DNA of 64,000 nt, taken from contig NZ_JANUGW010000025.1 of assembly GCF_024753285.1 (NCBI RefSeq), positions 1 through 64,000 of the forward strand, in the 5' to 3' direction. The position numbers and the translations under genes are program-made. This document shows, in pieces, positions 34,859-43,456 of the stretch; within the stretch, counting starts at the first letter, position 1, and the number at the start of each line of letters is the position of its first letter. The DNA is from Massilia pinisoli. Lineage in GTDB: Bacteria; Pseudomonadota; Gammaproteobacteria; Burkholderiales; Burkholderiaceae_D. The notes under the pieces were generated by a model. The model was not told the DNA's origin. It was given only the letters and a program-made list of their open reading frames with translations, and ran no database searches.

Positions 34859-36790
34859 ATGAACAAGCTGATCCTCGGCGGTGCCATCGTCGGCATCGCG
34901 CTGCTGGCCGGGTTTCCCGTACTGGTCGCGAACCCGTACTACATCCACCTCGTCGAGACGATCCTGATCTACGCGATCCTGTTGTTCGGCCTCGACATCG
35001 TCGTCGGCTACACGGGCCAGGTGTCGCTGGGCCATGCCGGCCTGTTCGGCGTGGGCTCGTACGTGACGGGCGTGCTCGTGATGAAGCTCGGCGCCGCGTG
35101 GTGGCTCACCCTGCCCGCCAGCGTTGCGGGTGCCGCGCTGTTCGGCGCCATCCTCGCGCTGCCCGCGCTGCGCGTGACGGGCCCGTATCTCGCGATGGTG
35201 ACGCTGGCCTTCGGCACCATCGTGCAAATCCTCATCAACGAGATGACCTTCCTCACCGAAGGCCCGATGGGCATCATGCTGACGAAGCCAAGCGTGGCCG
35301 GGCACGAGCTGACGGAAGTCGAGTACTACTATGCCGTCGCGGCGTTGATGGTCGTGTCGCTGCTGCTCGTGCATCGCCTGCTGAAATCGCACATCGGACG
35401 CGCGTTCGAGGCGCTGCGCGACAGTCCCATCGCGTCGGACTGCATGGGCGTCTCCGTGTACCGCTACAAGGTCTACGCTTTCGTCATCAGTGCCGGCTTC
35501 GCGGGGCTGGCGGGCAGCCTGTATGCCTATTCGGAGCAGTACATTTCGCCGAACACGTACAACTTCGAGCTGACGATCCTGTTCCTGCTCGCCGTGATCA
35601 TGGGCGGCCGCAAGACGCGCAGCGGTGCCCTCCTCGGCGCCGTGATCGTCGTGATGCTGCCGAGCCTCCTGTCCGACATCGACCTGTTCCGCCGCATCGC
35701 CGTCGGCGCCGCGATCCTCGCCGTGGCCGGCGCGGGCCTGCTGCTCGCGCGCAGGCGCACCACGCTGCGCCGCACGGCCATTCCCGTGCTCGCCACGCTG
35801 GCGCTGGCCGCCGTCTCGTACAAGCTGCAAAGCATGGTCGACTGGCGCCTGACGATCTTCGGCCTCATGACACTGTTCGTCGTCTACTACCTGCAGGAAG
35901 GCATCGTCGGCTTCCTGCGCAGCCTGATGGGACGGGGCCGCGCGCATGCGCACGCGCTCGCGGACGGCGGCGCCGATCCGTTCGCGGGCGCCGGCGCGGC
36001 GAAAGAATCGGACAGCGAGCTGCTGCGCGTCGAACAGGTGCTGATGCAGTTCGGCGGCCTGAAGGCGCTGAACCAAGTGGATCTCACCGTGGCGCGCGGC
36101 ACCGTGCACGGCCTGATCGGCCCGAACGGTTCCGGCAAGAGCACGATGATGAACGTCCTCACGGGCATTTACACGCCGACGGCCGGGAACGTCGTGTTCA
36201 CCGGCACCCGTATCACGGGCCGCACGCCGGCCCAGATCGCGCTGGGCGGCATCGCGCGCACGTTCCAGAACGTGCAGCTGTTCGGCGAGATGACGGCCAC
36301 GGAAAACATCCTCGTCGGCCTGCACCACAGCTTCCGGTCGAACGTGTTCGACGCCATGCTGCACACGCCGCGCCGTTTGCGCGAGGAACTGGCCGCGCGG
36401 GCGCGGGCCGGCGCCATCCTGCGCTTCGTGGGCCTGGCCGACCTGGCGGACGAGGAAGCCCGCAACCTCCCGTACGGCAAGCAGCGCCTGCTGGAGATCG
36501 GCCGCGCGCTGGCGCTCGATCCGCGCCTCCTGCTGCTGGATGAACCGGCCGCGGGCCTGACGGCGCCGGACATCCGCGAGCTGATGGCCATCATCCGCAA
36601 GATCCGCGACCACGGCATCACGATCGTCCTCATCGAGCACCACATGGACGTCGTGATGACGATCTCGGACACCGTCACGGTGCTCGACTTCGGCCAGAAG
36701 ATCGCCGAGGGCACGCCGGCGCAGGTGCAGTCCGACCCGCGCGTGATCGAAGCTTACCTGGGCGGCGCCGGCGCGCCCGCCGCCGTCTGA
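34859..36790 (+). CDS. livM-livG: Fused LivM permease and LivG ATPase
   Basis: Encodes 643 residues. Residues ~1-340 are LivM (ILIYAILLFGLDIVVGYTGQVSLGHAGLFGVGSYVTG; several membrane helices, with two to three extra helices after ~290). Residues ~384-643 are LivG: Walker A GPNGSGKST, Q-loop FQN, degenerate signature LPYGKQR, Walker B LLLLDEP, and H-loop EHHMDV. In many Burkholderiales these are one polypeptide, in others two genes. Nothing suggests a sequencing artefact, as the linker is continuous. It pairs with LivH and LivF. Confidence 0.95.
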   Translation: MNKLILGGAIVGIALLAGFPVLVANPYYIHLVETILIYAILLFGLDIVVGYTGQVSLGHAGLFGVGSYVTGVLVMKLGAAWWLTLPASVAGAALFGAILALPALRVTGPYLAMVTLAFGTIVQILINEMTFLTEGPMGIMLTKPSVAGHELTEVEYYYAVAALMVVSLLLVHRLLKSHIGRAFEALRDSPIASDCMGVSVYRYKVYAFVISAGFAGLAGSLYAYSEQYISPNTYNFELTILFLLAVIMGGRKTRSGALLGAVIVVMLPSLLSDIDLFRRIAVGAAILAVAGAGLLLARRRTTLRRTAIPVLATLALAAVSYKLQSMVDWRLTIFGLMTLFVVYYLQEGIVGFLRSLMGRGRAHAHALADGGADPFAGAGAAKESDSELLRVEQVLMQFGGLKALNQVDLTVARGTVHGLIGPNGSGKSTMMNVLTGIYTPTAGNVVFTGTRITGRTPAQIALGGIARTFQNVQLFGEMTATENILVGLHHSFRSNVFDAMLHTPRRLREELAARARAGAILRFVGLADLADEEARNLPYGKQRLLEIGRALALDPRLLLLDEPAAGLTAPDIRELMAIIRKIRDHGITIVLIEHHMDVVMTISDTVTVLDFGQKIAEGTPAQVQSDPRVIEAYLGGAGAPAAV

Positions 36791-36799
36791 GGAGACCCC

Positions 36800-37522
36800 A
36801 TGCTCACGATCGCCAACCTGCACGCGGCCTACGGCAAGGTCGAAGTCCTGCACGGGATTTCGCTGGAGGTCCCGAAGGGCAAGCTCGTCACCCTGATCGG
36901 CTCGAACGGCGCAGGCAAGACGACCACGATGCGCGCCATCTCCGGCATGATCAAGCCGCGCGGCGGCACCGTCACGCTCGCGGGCCGCGACATCACGGGC
37001 CTGGATTCGCACCGCATCGCGCGCGCCGGCCTCGCCCATTCGCCGGAAGGGCGGCGCGTGTTCGCGACGATGTCGGTGACGGACAACCTGCTGCTGGGCG
37101 CCTTTCCCCGCTTCACGCGCGCGCGGCCGAAAGGCGACGTGGCGCACGACCTGGAACGCGCACTGGAACTGTTCCCGCGTCTGAAGGAGCGCCGGCTGCA
37201 GCTGGCCGGCACCCTGTCCGGCGGCGAGCAGCAGATGCTGGCGATGGCGCGCGCCGTCATGCTCAATCCCGACGTCGTGCTGCTGGACGAGCCGTCGATG
37301 GGCCTGGCGCCCATCCTCGTCGACGAGGTCTTCCGCATCATCGCGCGCCTGAAGACGGAAGGCGTCACGATGCTGCTCGTCGAGCAGTTCGCGCAGGCCG
37401 CGCTGAACGTCGCGGACTACGGTTATGTGCTGGAAAACGGCAGCATCGCCGTGCACGGACCGGCCGAGAGTCTCAAGCACGATCCGAAAGTCGTCGCGGC
37501 CTACCTGGGCGGCGCCCACTGA
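36800..37522 (+). CDS. livF: Branched-chain amino-acid ABC transporter ATPase LivF
   Basis: Encodes 240 residues. Walker A GSNGAGKTT, signature LSGGEQQM, Walker B VVLLDEPSMGLAP. LivF couples ATP hydrolysis to uptake with LivG. The ATG has a GGAG ribosome-binding site 9 bp after the livMG stop. The last 22 bases overlap antiparallel with the 3' end of the class V aminotransferase gene. Confidence 0.95.
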   Translation: MLTIANLHAAYGKVEVLHGISLEVPKGKLVTLIGSNGAGKTTTMRAISGMIKPRGGTVTLAGRDITGLDSHRIARAGLAHSPEGRRVFATMSVTDNLLLGAFPRFTRARPKGDVAHDLERALELFPRLKERRLQLAGTLSGGEQQMLAMARAVMLNPDVVLLDEPSMGLAPILVDEVFRIIARLKTEGVTMLLVEQFAQAALNVADYGYVLENGSIAVHGPAESLKHDPKVVAAYLGGAH

Positions 37523-38667
37523 CGGACCGCCGCCGCCAGCGCATCGAGGTCCTCGGGCCTCGTGTACAGGTGCGGCGTGACGCGCACGACGTCGACGTCG
37601 CCGACCCGGCGCACGACGGTGAAGATGCGATGCTCGTCCATCAGCCGGCGCACGACCTCCGCGGCCGGCACGCCGTCGATGCCGAACGCGCCCAGCCCGC
37701 AATGCAGGCGCGGATCGCGCGGCGTGTAGACGCGGACGCCCGGCACGTCGCGCACCTGGTCCATCCAGCGCCGCGCGAGCCAGCGCAGGCGCGCTTCCTT
37801 GGCCTTGCCGCCGATCGCGGCGTGGAACGCGAGCGCATCCTCGACGGCCATGATGGGCGCCGGCGGCACGGTGCCCACCTGCCCCAGCTTGTCGATGTTC
37901 GTGCGCGCGAACGACACGTCGCCGTACAGCGGCGCGATGTCGGCGATGCGCTCGCGATCGATGTACAGCAAGCCCGTGCCCAACGGCGCCCCGACCCATT
38001 TGTGCAGGTTGAACGCGGCGAACGGCGCGCCCAGCTGCGGCAGCGTGTACTCCAGTTGCGCGAGCGCGTGCGCGCCGTCCACGATGGCGTCGATGCCGCG
38101 TTCGCGCGCGAGCGCGGCCAGCCGCGCGACGGGCATGATGCGGCCCGTGCGGTGCACGACGTGCGTGATCAGCAGCACGCGCGTGCGCGGCGTGATCGCG
38201 TCGGCGTAGAGCGCAACGATGGCGTCCTCGTCTTCGAGGTCGTACGGCACGTCGAGCTCCACCACCTCCAGGCCCTTGCGCGCAACCGTCATCCGGACGA
38301 CGTCGTGGCTGAAGTCGTAGTCGTGCTGCGCCATCAGGATCGCGTCGCCCGCGTCGAACGGATAGCCCTGCAAGAGGATGTTCAGCGATTCGACGGCGCT
38401 GCGCGTGATGAGGAGTTCGTCGGGCGCCACGCCGGTGAACTCGGCCAGCAGCGACTTTACGTGCGCAAGCCGCGCGCTCCAGCGCGTGCGCAGGAAGAAC
38501 GCGTTGTCGCGGTCGACCTCGTCCTGGTAGCGCTTGAGCGCAGCGCGCACGGGGTCGGCGGGCATGCCGAAGTAGCCGTTCTCCAGGTTGATGAAGTCGC
38601 GCGACGGCGAGTACTGCGCGCGGATGGTGGACCAGTACGACTCGTCGTCGGGAAGGATGTCGTTCAA
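37501..38667 (-). CDS. Class V aminotransferase-fold PLP enzyme (isopenicillin N epimerase-like)
   Basis: Encodes 388 residues. The fold is type I PLP: the PLP-lysine is in AFNLHKWVGAPLGTG (Lys ~residue 226), the Asp in DGAHALAQL. The family includes cysteine desulfurase-like, kynureninase-like and isopenicillin N epimerase-like enzymes; the specific reaction cannot be set. It is convergent with livF and their ends overlap by 22 bp (37501-37522), so the two genes limit one another's terminators. Confidence 0.9.
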   Translation of the reverse strand: MNDILPDDESYWSTIRAQYSPSRDFINLENGYFGMPADPVRAALKRYQDEVDRDNAFFLRTRWSARLAHVKSLLAEFTGVAPDELLITRSAVESLNILLQGYPFDAGDAILMAQHDYDFSHDVVRMTVARKGLEVVELDVPYDLEDEDAIVALYADAITPRTRVLLITHVVHRTGRIMPVARLAALARERGIDAIVDGAHALAQLEYTLPQLGAPFAAFNLHKWVGAPLGTGLLYIDRERIADIAPLYGDVSFARTNIDKLGQVGTVPPAPIMAVEDALAFHAAIGGKAKEARLRWLARRWMDQVRDVPGVRVYTPRDPRLHCGLGAFGIDGVPAAEVVRRLMDEHRIFTVVRRVGDVDVVRVTPHLYTRPEDLDALAAAVRQWAPPR

Positions 38668-38716
38668 ACGGGGCTCCTGTCGGGCGTTGTGTACCCGACA
38701 TCATAGCCCGCCCCGC

Positions 38717-39856
38717 TCATTGGCGCAGGCGCGCGCCCAATGCCAGCGCCGCCGCGAGATTGCGCGCCGCGCGACGCAGATTCTCATCGGCCGCGCCGAG
38801 CGCCTCCGCCACGGAGCACGGCCGCGCGACGGCCGCGACGACCACCTCGATGCCCGCCGCGTACACGGCATCGGCGTCGCGCGCGAGACTGCCGCCGATG
38901 GCGACCACCGGTTTGCCGTGGCGGCGCGCGATCTTCGCCACGCCCATCGGCGTCTTGCCGTTCACGGTCTGGCCGTCGATGCGGCCTTCGCCCGTCACGA
39001 CGAGGTCGGCGTCGCGCACGTGCGCATCGAGCCCCACGGCCTCCGTGACGATCTCGATGCCGGGCCGCAGCCGTCCTTGCAGGAACACGACCATCGCGGC
39101 CGCGATGCCGCCGCCCGCACCCGCGCCGGGCAGTTGCGCGACGTCCTGGCCGAGGTCACGCCGGATGACGTCGGCGAAGTGCGCGAGCGCGGCGTCCAGC
39201 TGGCACACCATGTCCGGCGTCGCGCCCTTCTGCGGGCCGAACACGGCGGACGCGCCGCGCGGGCCGACCAGAGGATTGTCGACGTCGCAGGCGATGTGGA
39301 ATTCGGCCTCGCGCACGCGCGCGTCGAGCCCGGAGGCATCGATGCGCTCGAGGCGCGCCAGTTCCGCGCCGCCGGGGCCGAGATCCCGGCCGTCCGCATC
39401 GAGCAGGCGCACGCCCAGCGCCTGCAGCATGCCGGCGCCGCCGTCGTTCGTCGCGCTGCCGCCCACGCCCAGCACGACCTTGCGCGCGCCGGCGTCCAGC
39501 GCCGCGCGGATGAGCTCTCCCGTGCCGCGGCTCGTGGCCGTGCGCGGATCGCGCAGGTCGGGCGGCACGCCTTCCAGGCCGCTGGCGGCCGCCATCTCGA
39601 TCACGGCCACACCGTCCGCGTCGCCGTAGAACGCGTCCACGGCCTGGCCCAGCGGTCCCGTCGCGCGCACGTCAATGCGCCGGCCGCCGGTCGCATCGAT
39701 CATCGCCTGCACCGTGCCTTCGCCGCCGTCCGCCACGGGCACCTTGACGTACGTGGCGTCCGGCCAGATCTCGCGCATGCCGGTCGCGATGGCGTCGGCG
39801 ACCTGCAGCGCGGTGAGGCTTTCCTTGAACGAATCGGGGGCGATGACGATCTTCAT
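38717..39856 (-). CDS. Glycerate kinase (type I, GK1)
   Basis: Encodes 379 residues. Family markers are APDSFKESLTALQVADAI at the N terminus, VADGGEGTVQAMIDA, VLGVGGSATNDGGAG and DLVVTGEGRIDGQT. The enzyme phosphorylates D-glycerate to 2-phosphoglycerate (GarK/GlxK). It may serve glyoxylate/glycerate metabolism. No related genes adjoin. Start is the ATG at 39856. Confidence 0.93.
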   Translation of the reverse strand: MKIVIAPDSFKESLTALQVADAIATGMREIWPDATYVKVPVADGGEGTVQAMIDATGGRRIDVRATGPLGQAVDAFYGDADGVAVIEMAAASGLEGVPPDLRDPRTATSRGTGELIRAALDAGARKVVLGVGGSATNDGGAGMLQALGVRLLDADGRDLGPGGAELARLERIDASGLDARVREAEFHIACDVDNPLVGPRGASAVFGPQKGATPDMVCQLDAALAHFADVIRRDLGQDVAQLPGAGAGGGIAAAMVVFLQGRLRPGIEIVTEAVGLDAHVRDADLVVTGEGRIDGQTVNGKTPMGVAKIARRHGKPVVAIGGSLARDADAVYAAGIEVVVAAVARPCSVAEALGAADENLRRAARNLAAALALGARLRQ

Positions 39857-39925
39857 GGGCAGTCCTTGATGACGATGCCCGCAAGCATATACGACCGTGG
39901 ACGGACGCGCCAATGGATTGCTGTA

Positions 39926-41173
39926 GTGACAAAAGTCGCCGATAATCCGGCCACCCGATCCCAGGAGACCACCATCCGCTCCCCGTTCCTTCGCCTGCGC
40001 CTGCGCTGGTACGCCGTCAGCACGGCACGCCTGCTGCTGCGCCGCTGGCAAGCCGTCACGCTCGCGGCCGGCGTGCTGGCATCGGCCAACGCCTCCGCAT
40101 TCGGCAACCTCGACACGCTTGCGCGTCCCCTGCTCACGCTGCTCACGCCCGGCCATGGCGCCGCGTGGCGGATCGGTTATCTCCTTGGCCTGCAGGCGTT
40201 GGCGGCGGCATGGACCGCCATGCAGCGCGACCAGATCGCGGGCGGGCCGTTCATGGCATTCGCCGGGTCGCTTCCGTTCACGCCGCGCGAACGCCGCCGC
40301 GTCGACCTGGCCGTGCTGCTGCTGGCCGATTCACCGTTGCTGCTCGTCGCGGCCAGCGCGTTCGGACTCGCGGCTGGCCGCGGCGCGCCCGCTGCACACG
40401 CCGTGCTGCTGTGCGACGTCGTGCTGCTGGCCCTCGTCGCGCAACGGGCCGTGCTGGAGCGGCGGTACGGCGCGTGGACGGGCGTGGCGATGGGCGCCCT
40501 GGTGGCCGGTGCCGCATTCGGCACGCAGCTCGCGCTCGCGGCCAACGTCGTGGTCGGCGTGGCGGCGGCCGGCGCGCTGGTCCTCGCACCACGCCCACGC
40601 ACGCGGCGGCGCGCACGACCGCTGCGCGCGCGCCGCGCACGCCTGCCGGCGCCGGGCGGACGGCATGGCGCTGCGCTGCAGATATCGCTCGCCGTGCTGC
40701 TGCGCGAGCGGCGCGACGAACTGGTCGCCAAGGGTTTGACCGCCGCGGCCATCGTGGCGGCGGCCGTGGGCCTCGTCACGCTGTTCGACCGCGATGCCCG
40801 CAGTTTTCCCACCGTGTTGTTGGCCGAGGCCTGCTGCGCCCTTGCGTTCAGCGGCCTGTTTCGCGGGCTGCATCAGGCGCACCGGGCCAGCATGGGCTTC
40901 GTGGGCGCGCTGCCGGTCGCGGCAAACTGGCGGCGCCCATTCGACCTGTTGGCCGTATTCGCGGCGGCCTTGCCGTTCCTTGCCGCGCTGACGGCGTTCG
41001 CGTGGGCCATCGGCGCCGCGGCGCCCGCGCAGTTGCTGGCCGCGCTCGCGTCGAACGCGGTCCTGCTGTGCGCACTGCGCGCACCCCAATTGATCAGTGA
41101 ACGGCACGCCGTCGTCCTTGCCACCGTCGGGGCCGGCTGCTGGACGGCGGCGACGATCGCGTGCCTGCTTTAG
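39926..41173 (+). CDS. ABC-transporter permease-like membrane protein
   Basis: Encodes 415 residues from GTG 39926, the only conventional in-frame start near the 5' end. A strong ribosome-binding site AGGAG (39963-39967) is followed by ACCACC then ATC (39974), exactly where an ATG would be expected (399 residues). The protein has about ten to twelve hydrophobic segments and an Arg-rich cytoplasmic loop (~residues 225-260). No Pfam family is recognisable from memory. It lies 9 bp before an ATPase gene with the same AGGAGACCACC leader, so the two probably form a transporter. True N terminus uncertain. Confidence 0.75.
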   Translation: MTKVADNPATRSQETTIRSPFLRLRLRWYAVSTARLLLRRWQAVTLAAGVLASANASAFGNLDTLARPLLTLLTPGHGAAWRIGYLLGLQALAAAWTAMQRDQIAGGPFMAFAGSLPFTPRERRRVDLAVLLLADSPLLLVAASAFGLAAGRGAPAAHAVLLCDVVLLALVAQRAVLERRYGAWTGVAMGALVAGAAFGTQLALAANVVVGVAAAGALVLAPRPRTRRRARPLRARRARLPAPGGRHGAALQISLAVLLRERRDELVAKGLTAAAIVAAAVGLVTLFDRDARSFPTVLLAEACCALAFSGLFRGLHQAHRASMGFVGALPVAANWRRPFDLLAVFAAALPFLAALTAFAWAIGAAAPAQLLAALASNAVLLCALRAPQLISERHAVVLATVGAGCWTAATIACLL

Positions 41174-41182
41174 GAGACCACC

Positions 41183-41803
41183 TTGCTGCGCTTCGATAAT
41201 GTGTGCAAATCGTATGGATCGCGAACCGTGCTGCACGAACGGACGGGCCGGTTCGCCGCTGGCGCGTATGCGCTGCGCGGCCCGAACGGCATCGGCAAGT
41301 CGACCTTGCTGCGGGTCCTGGCGGGCGTCGACGACGCCGACGACGGGGACATCGTCATCGACGGCCATTCGCTGCGCGCGCAGCCGGCCGCCGCGAAGGC
41401 GCGCCTGTCGTACGCGCCCGACGAGTGCCCCGTGTACCCGTTCGTGACGGGCCGCGAGCTGCTGACATTCGTGGCCTGGGCCAAGCGCTGCGCCGCCCCG
41501 GACGACGCGATGCACATCGTCGCGCGTTTCGGCCTCGGCCGCCACCTCGACACGCGCTGCGGCGCCATGTCGCTGGGGACGCAGAAGAAGCTGATGCTGG
41601 CCGCGGCCTGGATCGGCGATCCCGCCGTGCTGCTGCTCGACGAACCGTCCAACGGGCTCGATGCGGACGCGCGCGCGGTGCTCGTCGCCCTGCTGGCCGC
41701 GCGGCGCGAGACCTCCGTCGTGTTCATGTCCACACACGACAAGGCGTTCGCGGATGCGGTCGGTGCGACGGTGGTCGAATTCGAAACGCTCTCGAACCCG
41801 TAA
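41183..41803 (+). CDS. ABC-transporter ATPase
   Basis: Encodes 206 residues from a TTG start (AGGAGACCACC TTG). Walker A is GPNGIGKST, Walker B AVLLLDEP, H-loop STHD. The signature motif is degenerate (MSLGTQKKL in place of LSGGQ), as in some exporter and Type-3-like ATPases. The length is short but complete. It acts with the membrane protein at 39926-41173; the substrate is unknown. Exporter or membrane-lipid/heme-type roles are possible, none supported. Confidence 0.88.
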   Translation: MLRFDNVCKSYGSRTVLHERTGRFAAGAYALRGPNGIGKSTLLRVLAGVDDADDGDIVIDGHSLRAQPAAAKARLSYAPDECPVYPFVTGRELLTFVAWAKRCAAPDDAMHIVARFGLGRHLDTRCGAMSLGTQKKLMLAAAWIGDPAVLLLDEPSNGLDADARAVLVALLAARRETSVVFMSTHDKAFADAVGATVVEFETLSNP

Positions 41804-41931
41804 CCGCGCGTGTTTGTGACATATTGATTTTGGATATTCAACAGATTGTAACTGTCGGTTTCTTTTACATAAAATCAAATAATCTTCAGAAGTTTTTTAT
41901 AAATAACTGATTTAACGATACATACCTGAAA

Positions 41932-41947
41932 TGGCATGCTCTTTGCT
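41932..41947 (+). promoter_or_regulatory. Sigma-54-type promoter of the PEP-CTERM gene
   Basis: TGGCAT (41932-41937), five bases, TTGC (41943-41946) matches the -24/-12 consensus TGGCAC-N5-TTGC, with invariant GG and GC correctly spaced. It is 52 bp before the ATG. An AT-rich stretch precedes it (41804-41930) with a small dyad ACAG...CTGT, a possible activator site. PEP-CTERM genes are known to be controlled by the PrsK/PrsR-RpoN system. Confidence 0.75.
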
Positions 41948-41998
41948 CATCCATATCTCGCAACAAAATTCCTGAGTTCACCAAGCGAGGAGACCTGA

Positions 41999-42979
41999 AT
42001 GAGCACCTTGAGGAAGATGACACTGCGCGGCATTGCCGCGTGCGCCGGCCTGGCGCTGTCCCTGTCCGCGACGACGGCGTCGGCGGACGTCCTGCTGTTC
42101 GCGGCAGGTGGCGGCGGCGGTGCCGGTTACTGTTGCGGCACCCCGGGCGGCAGCGGCCAGGCCGGCACGTCCGGCGGCAACGGCGGCGGTCCTGGCGGCG
42201 GGGCCGGAGGCGTTGGCGGTGCGGGCGGCGCAGGCGCCACGAGCGGCTCGTTCGACGGCGGCGGCGGCGCCGGCTGGCTCAGCAATGGCACGGACGGCGC
42301 CGGTAGCGTCGGATCGATCCAACAAGCGGGTGCCGGCGGCAAGACCGGCCCATCATGGGCCGGCGGCAAGGGCGGCAATAACACGCCGTTCGGCAACGGC
42401 GGCTACGGTGGTGGTGGCGGTGGCGGCTGGCAGGGCGGCGGCGGCGGCGGCGGTTACTCGGGCGGTGGCGGCGGTTCCGGCGCCACGGCGGCCGGGGGCG
42501 GCGGCGGCTCCTATATCGACGCGATGGTAATGTCGGCCATGATGACGGCGGGCGTGAACGGCAATCCCACGATCACCGGCGACGGTGTCGTGAGCACCGG
42601 CAACGACGGCTTCATCAAGATCAACGGCATCACATTCTCCTACACGGGTTCCGAGATCCTGTGGGCGGTGCCGGTCACCGGCATGTATTCGTTCGTCGTC
42701 GATGGCGCACAAGGCGGCCAGGGCGACGCCGATTCCGGGGGCTATGGCGCCGAACTCAGCGGCATGCTCGCACTGACGGCAGGCGAACAGCTGCAACTGA
42801 TCATCGGCGGCGGCGGTACGAGTGGCTATTGCTGCGGTGTGTCCGCCGGCGGCGGCGGCGGCGGCACGTTCATCGTGCTCACGGGCGACGTGACCAGCGT
42901 GCCGGAGCCGGCGTCGCTGGCGCTGTTCGGCCTCGGGGCGGCCGGTGTGGGTTGGGCGCGCCGGCGCAAGCAGGCCTGA
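41999..42979 (+). CDS. Glycine-rich PEP-CTERM protein
   Basis: Encodes 326 residues. A signal peptide ends near ASA-DV (residue 30). Two Gly-rich blocks (~33-175 and ~265-295) share GYCCG motifs at their ends (GAGYCCG near 40 and SGYCCG near 280). A central segment (~205-260) looks like the beta-sheet of the bacterial Gly-rich/ALK-LTK-type domain (YTGSEILWAVPVTGMYSFVVDGAQGG, AGEQLQLIIGGGG). The C terminus carries VPEPASLALFGLGAAGVGW plus RRRKQA, the PEP-CTERM sorting signal recognised by exosortase. Probably surface-exposed or EPS-associated. The sorting enzyme is not in the window. Confidence 0.92.
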   Translation: MSTLRKMTLRGIAACAGLALSLSATTASADVLLFAAGGGGGAGYCCGTPGGSGQAGTSGGNGGGPGGGAGGVGGAGGAGATSGSFDGGGGAGWLSNGTDGAGSVGSIQQAGAGGKTGPSWAGGKGGNNTPFGNGGYGGGGGGGWQGGGGGGGYSGGGGGSGATAAGGGGGSYIDAMVMSAMMTAGVNGNPTITGDGVVSTGNDGFIKINGITFSYTGSEILWAVPVTGMYSFVVDGAQGGQGDADSGGYGAELSGMLALTAGEQLQLIIGGGGTSGYCCGVSAGGGGGGTFIVLTGDVTSVPEPASLALFGLGAAGVGWARRRKQA

Positions 42980-43008
42980 ACACCCGCATCACTTGCAAAG
43001 TCTTTTCG

Positions 43009-43033
43009 CAGCCGGTTCGCCGGCTGTTTTTTT
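43009..43033 (+). terminator. Intrinsic terminator after the PEP-CTERM gene
   Basis: CAGCCGG (43009-43015), TTCG loop, CCGGCTG (43020-43026), T-tract to 43033. It overlaps the stop codon of the opposite-strand gene. Confidence 0.93.
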
Positions 43034-43439
43034 ACGACCCGCCGAACAAGCCATGCGCATCCAGGATCGCATACGTGATCTCCGGATGCCGGTCCAGCAC
43101 CTTGCGCACGGCCGCGGGCACGGACTGTCGCACCTTCTTGCACAGGCCCGGCCGGTCTTCCAGCACGATCAGGATGCCGCGCAACGTGCGCACCTCGTTC
43201 GGGCCCGGCACGATCCGCAATTCGACACCGAGGTTGGCGCGGATGCGGTCCTGCAGGCGCCGGAGTTCGTCGTAACTGGCGACGGCATCGATGCGCTCGA
43301 GCAGCCGTTGCTCCTCCGCGCGCGTGAGGCGCAGCGGGCGCAGGTCGGCGTCGGGGTCGGCCAGCAGCACCTCGCGCTCGCAGACACAGGCGCCAGGAGG
43401 ACATTCGGTGCGGATGGGTATCGATACGTGTTGTAACAT
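43032..43439 (-). CDS. Conserved-looking protein of unknown function with CxxxxCxC motif
   Basis: Encodes 135 residues from ATG 43439. The N terminus has IRTECPPGACVCERE, a Cys-x4-Cys-x-Cys group (residues ~12-19) that could bind metal or a cluster. A helical middle (LTRAEEQRLLERIDAVASYDELRRLQ) precedes a C-terminal domain with IVPGPNEVRTLRGI and PEITYAILDAHGLFG. No family assigned. It starts 17 bp after the Mut7-C gene stop and lies in the same operon, which links it to the two genes upstream. Confidence 0.78.
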   Translation of the reverse strand: MLQHVSIPIRTECPPGACVCEREVLLADPDADLRPLRLTRAEEQRLLERIDAVASYDELRRLQDRIRANLGVELRIVPGPNEVRTLRGILIVLEDRPGLCKKVRQSVPAAVRKVLDRHPEITYAILDAHGLFGGS

Positions 43440-43456
43440 GGGTTCACTAGTGTATC

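Noticed and set aside
34763-38704. 1313-codon minus-strand frame over livMG, livF and the aminotransferase
   Set aside because: Antisense to clear Liv genes; only the 37501-38667 portion in a different frame is a real gene.
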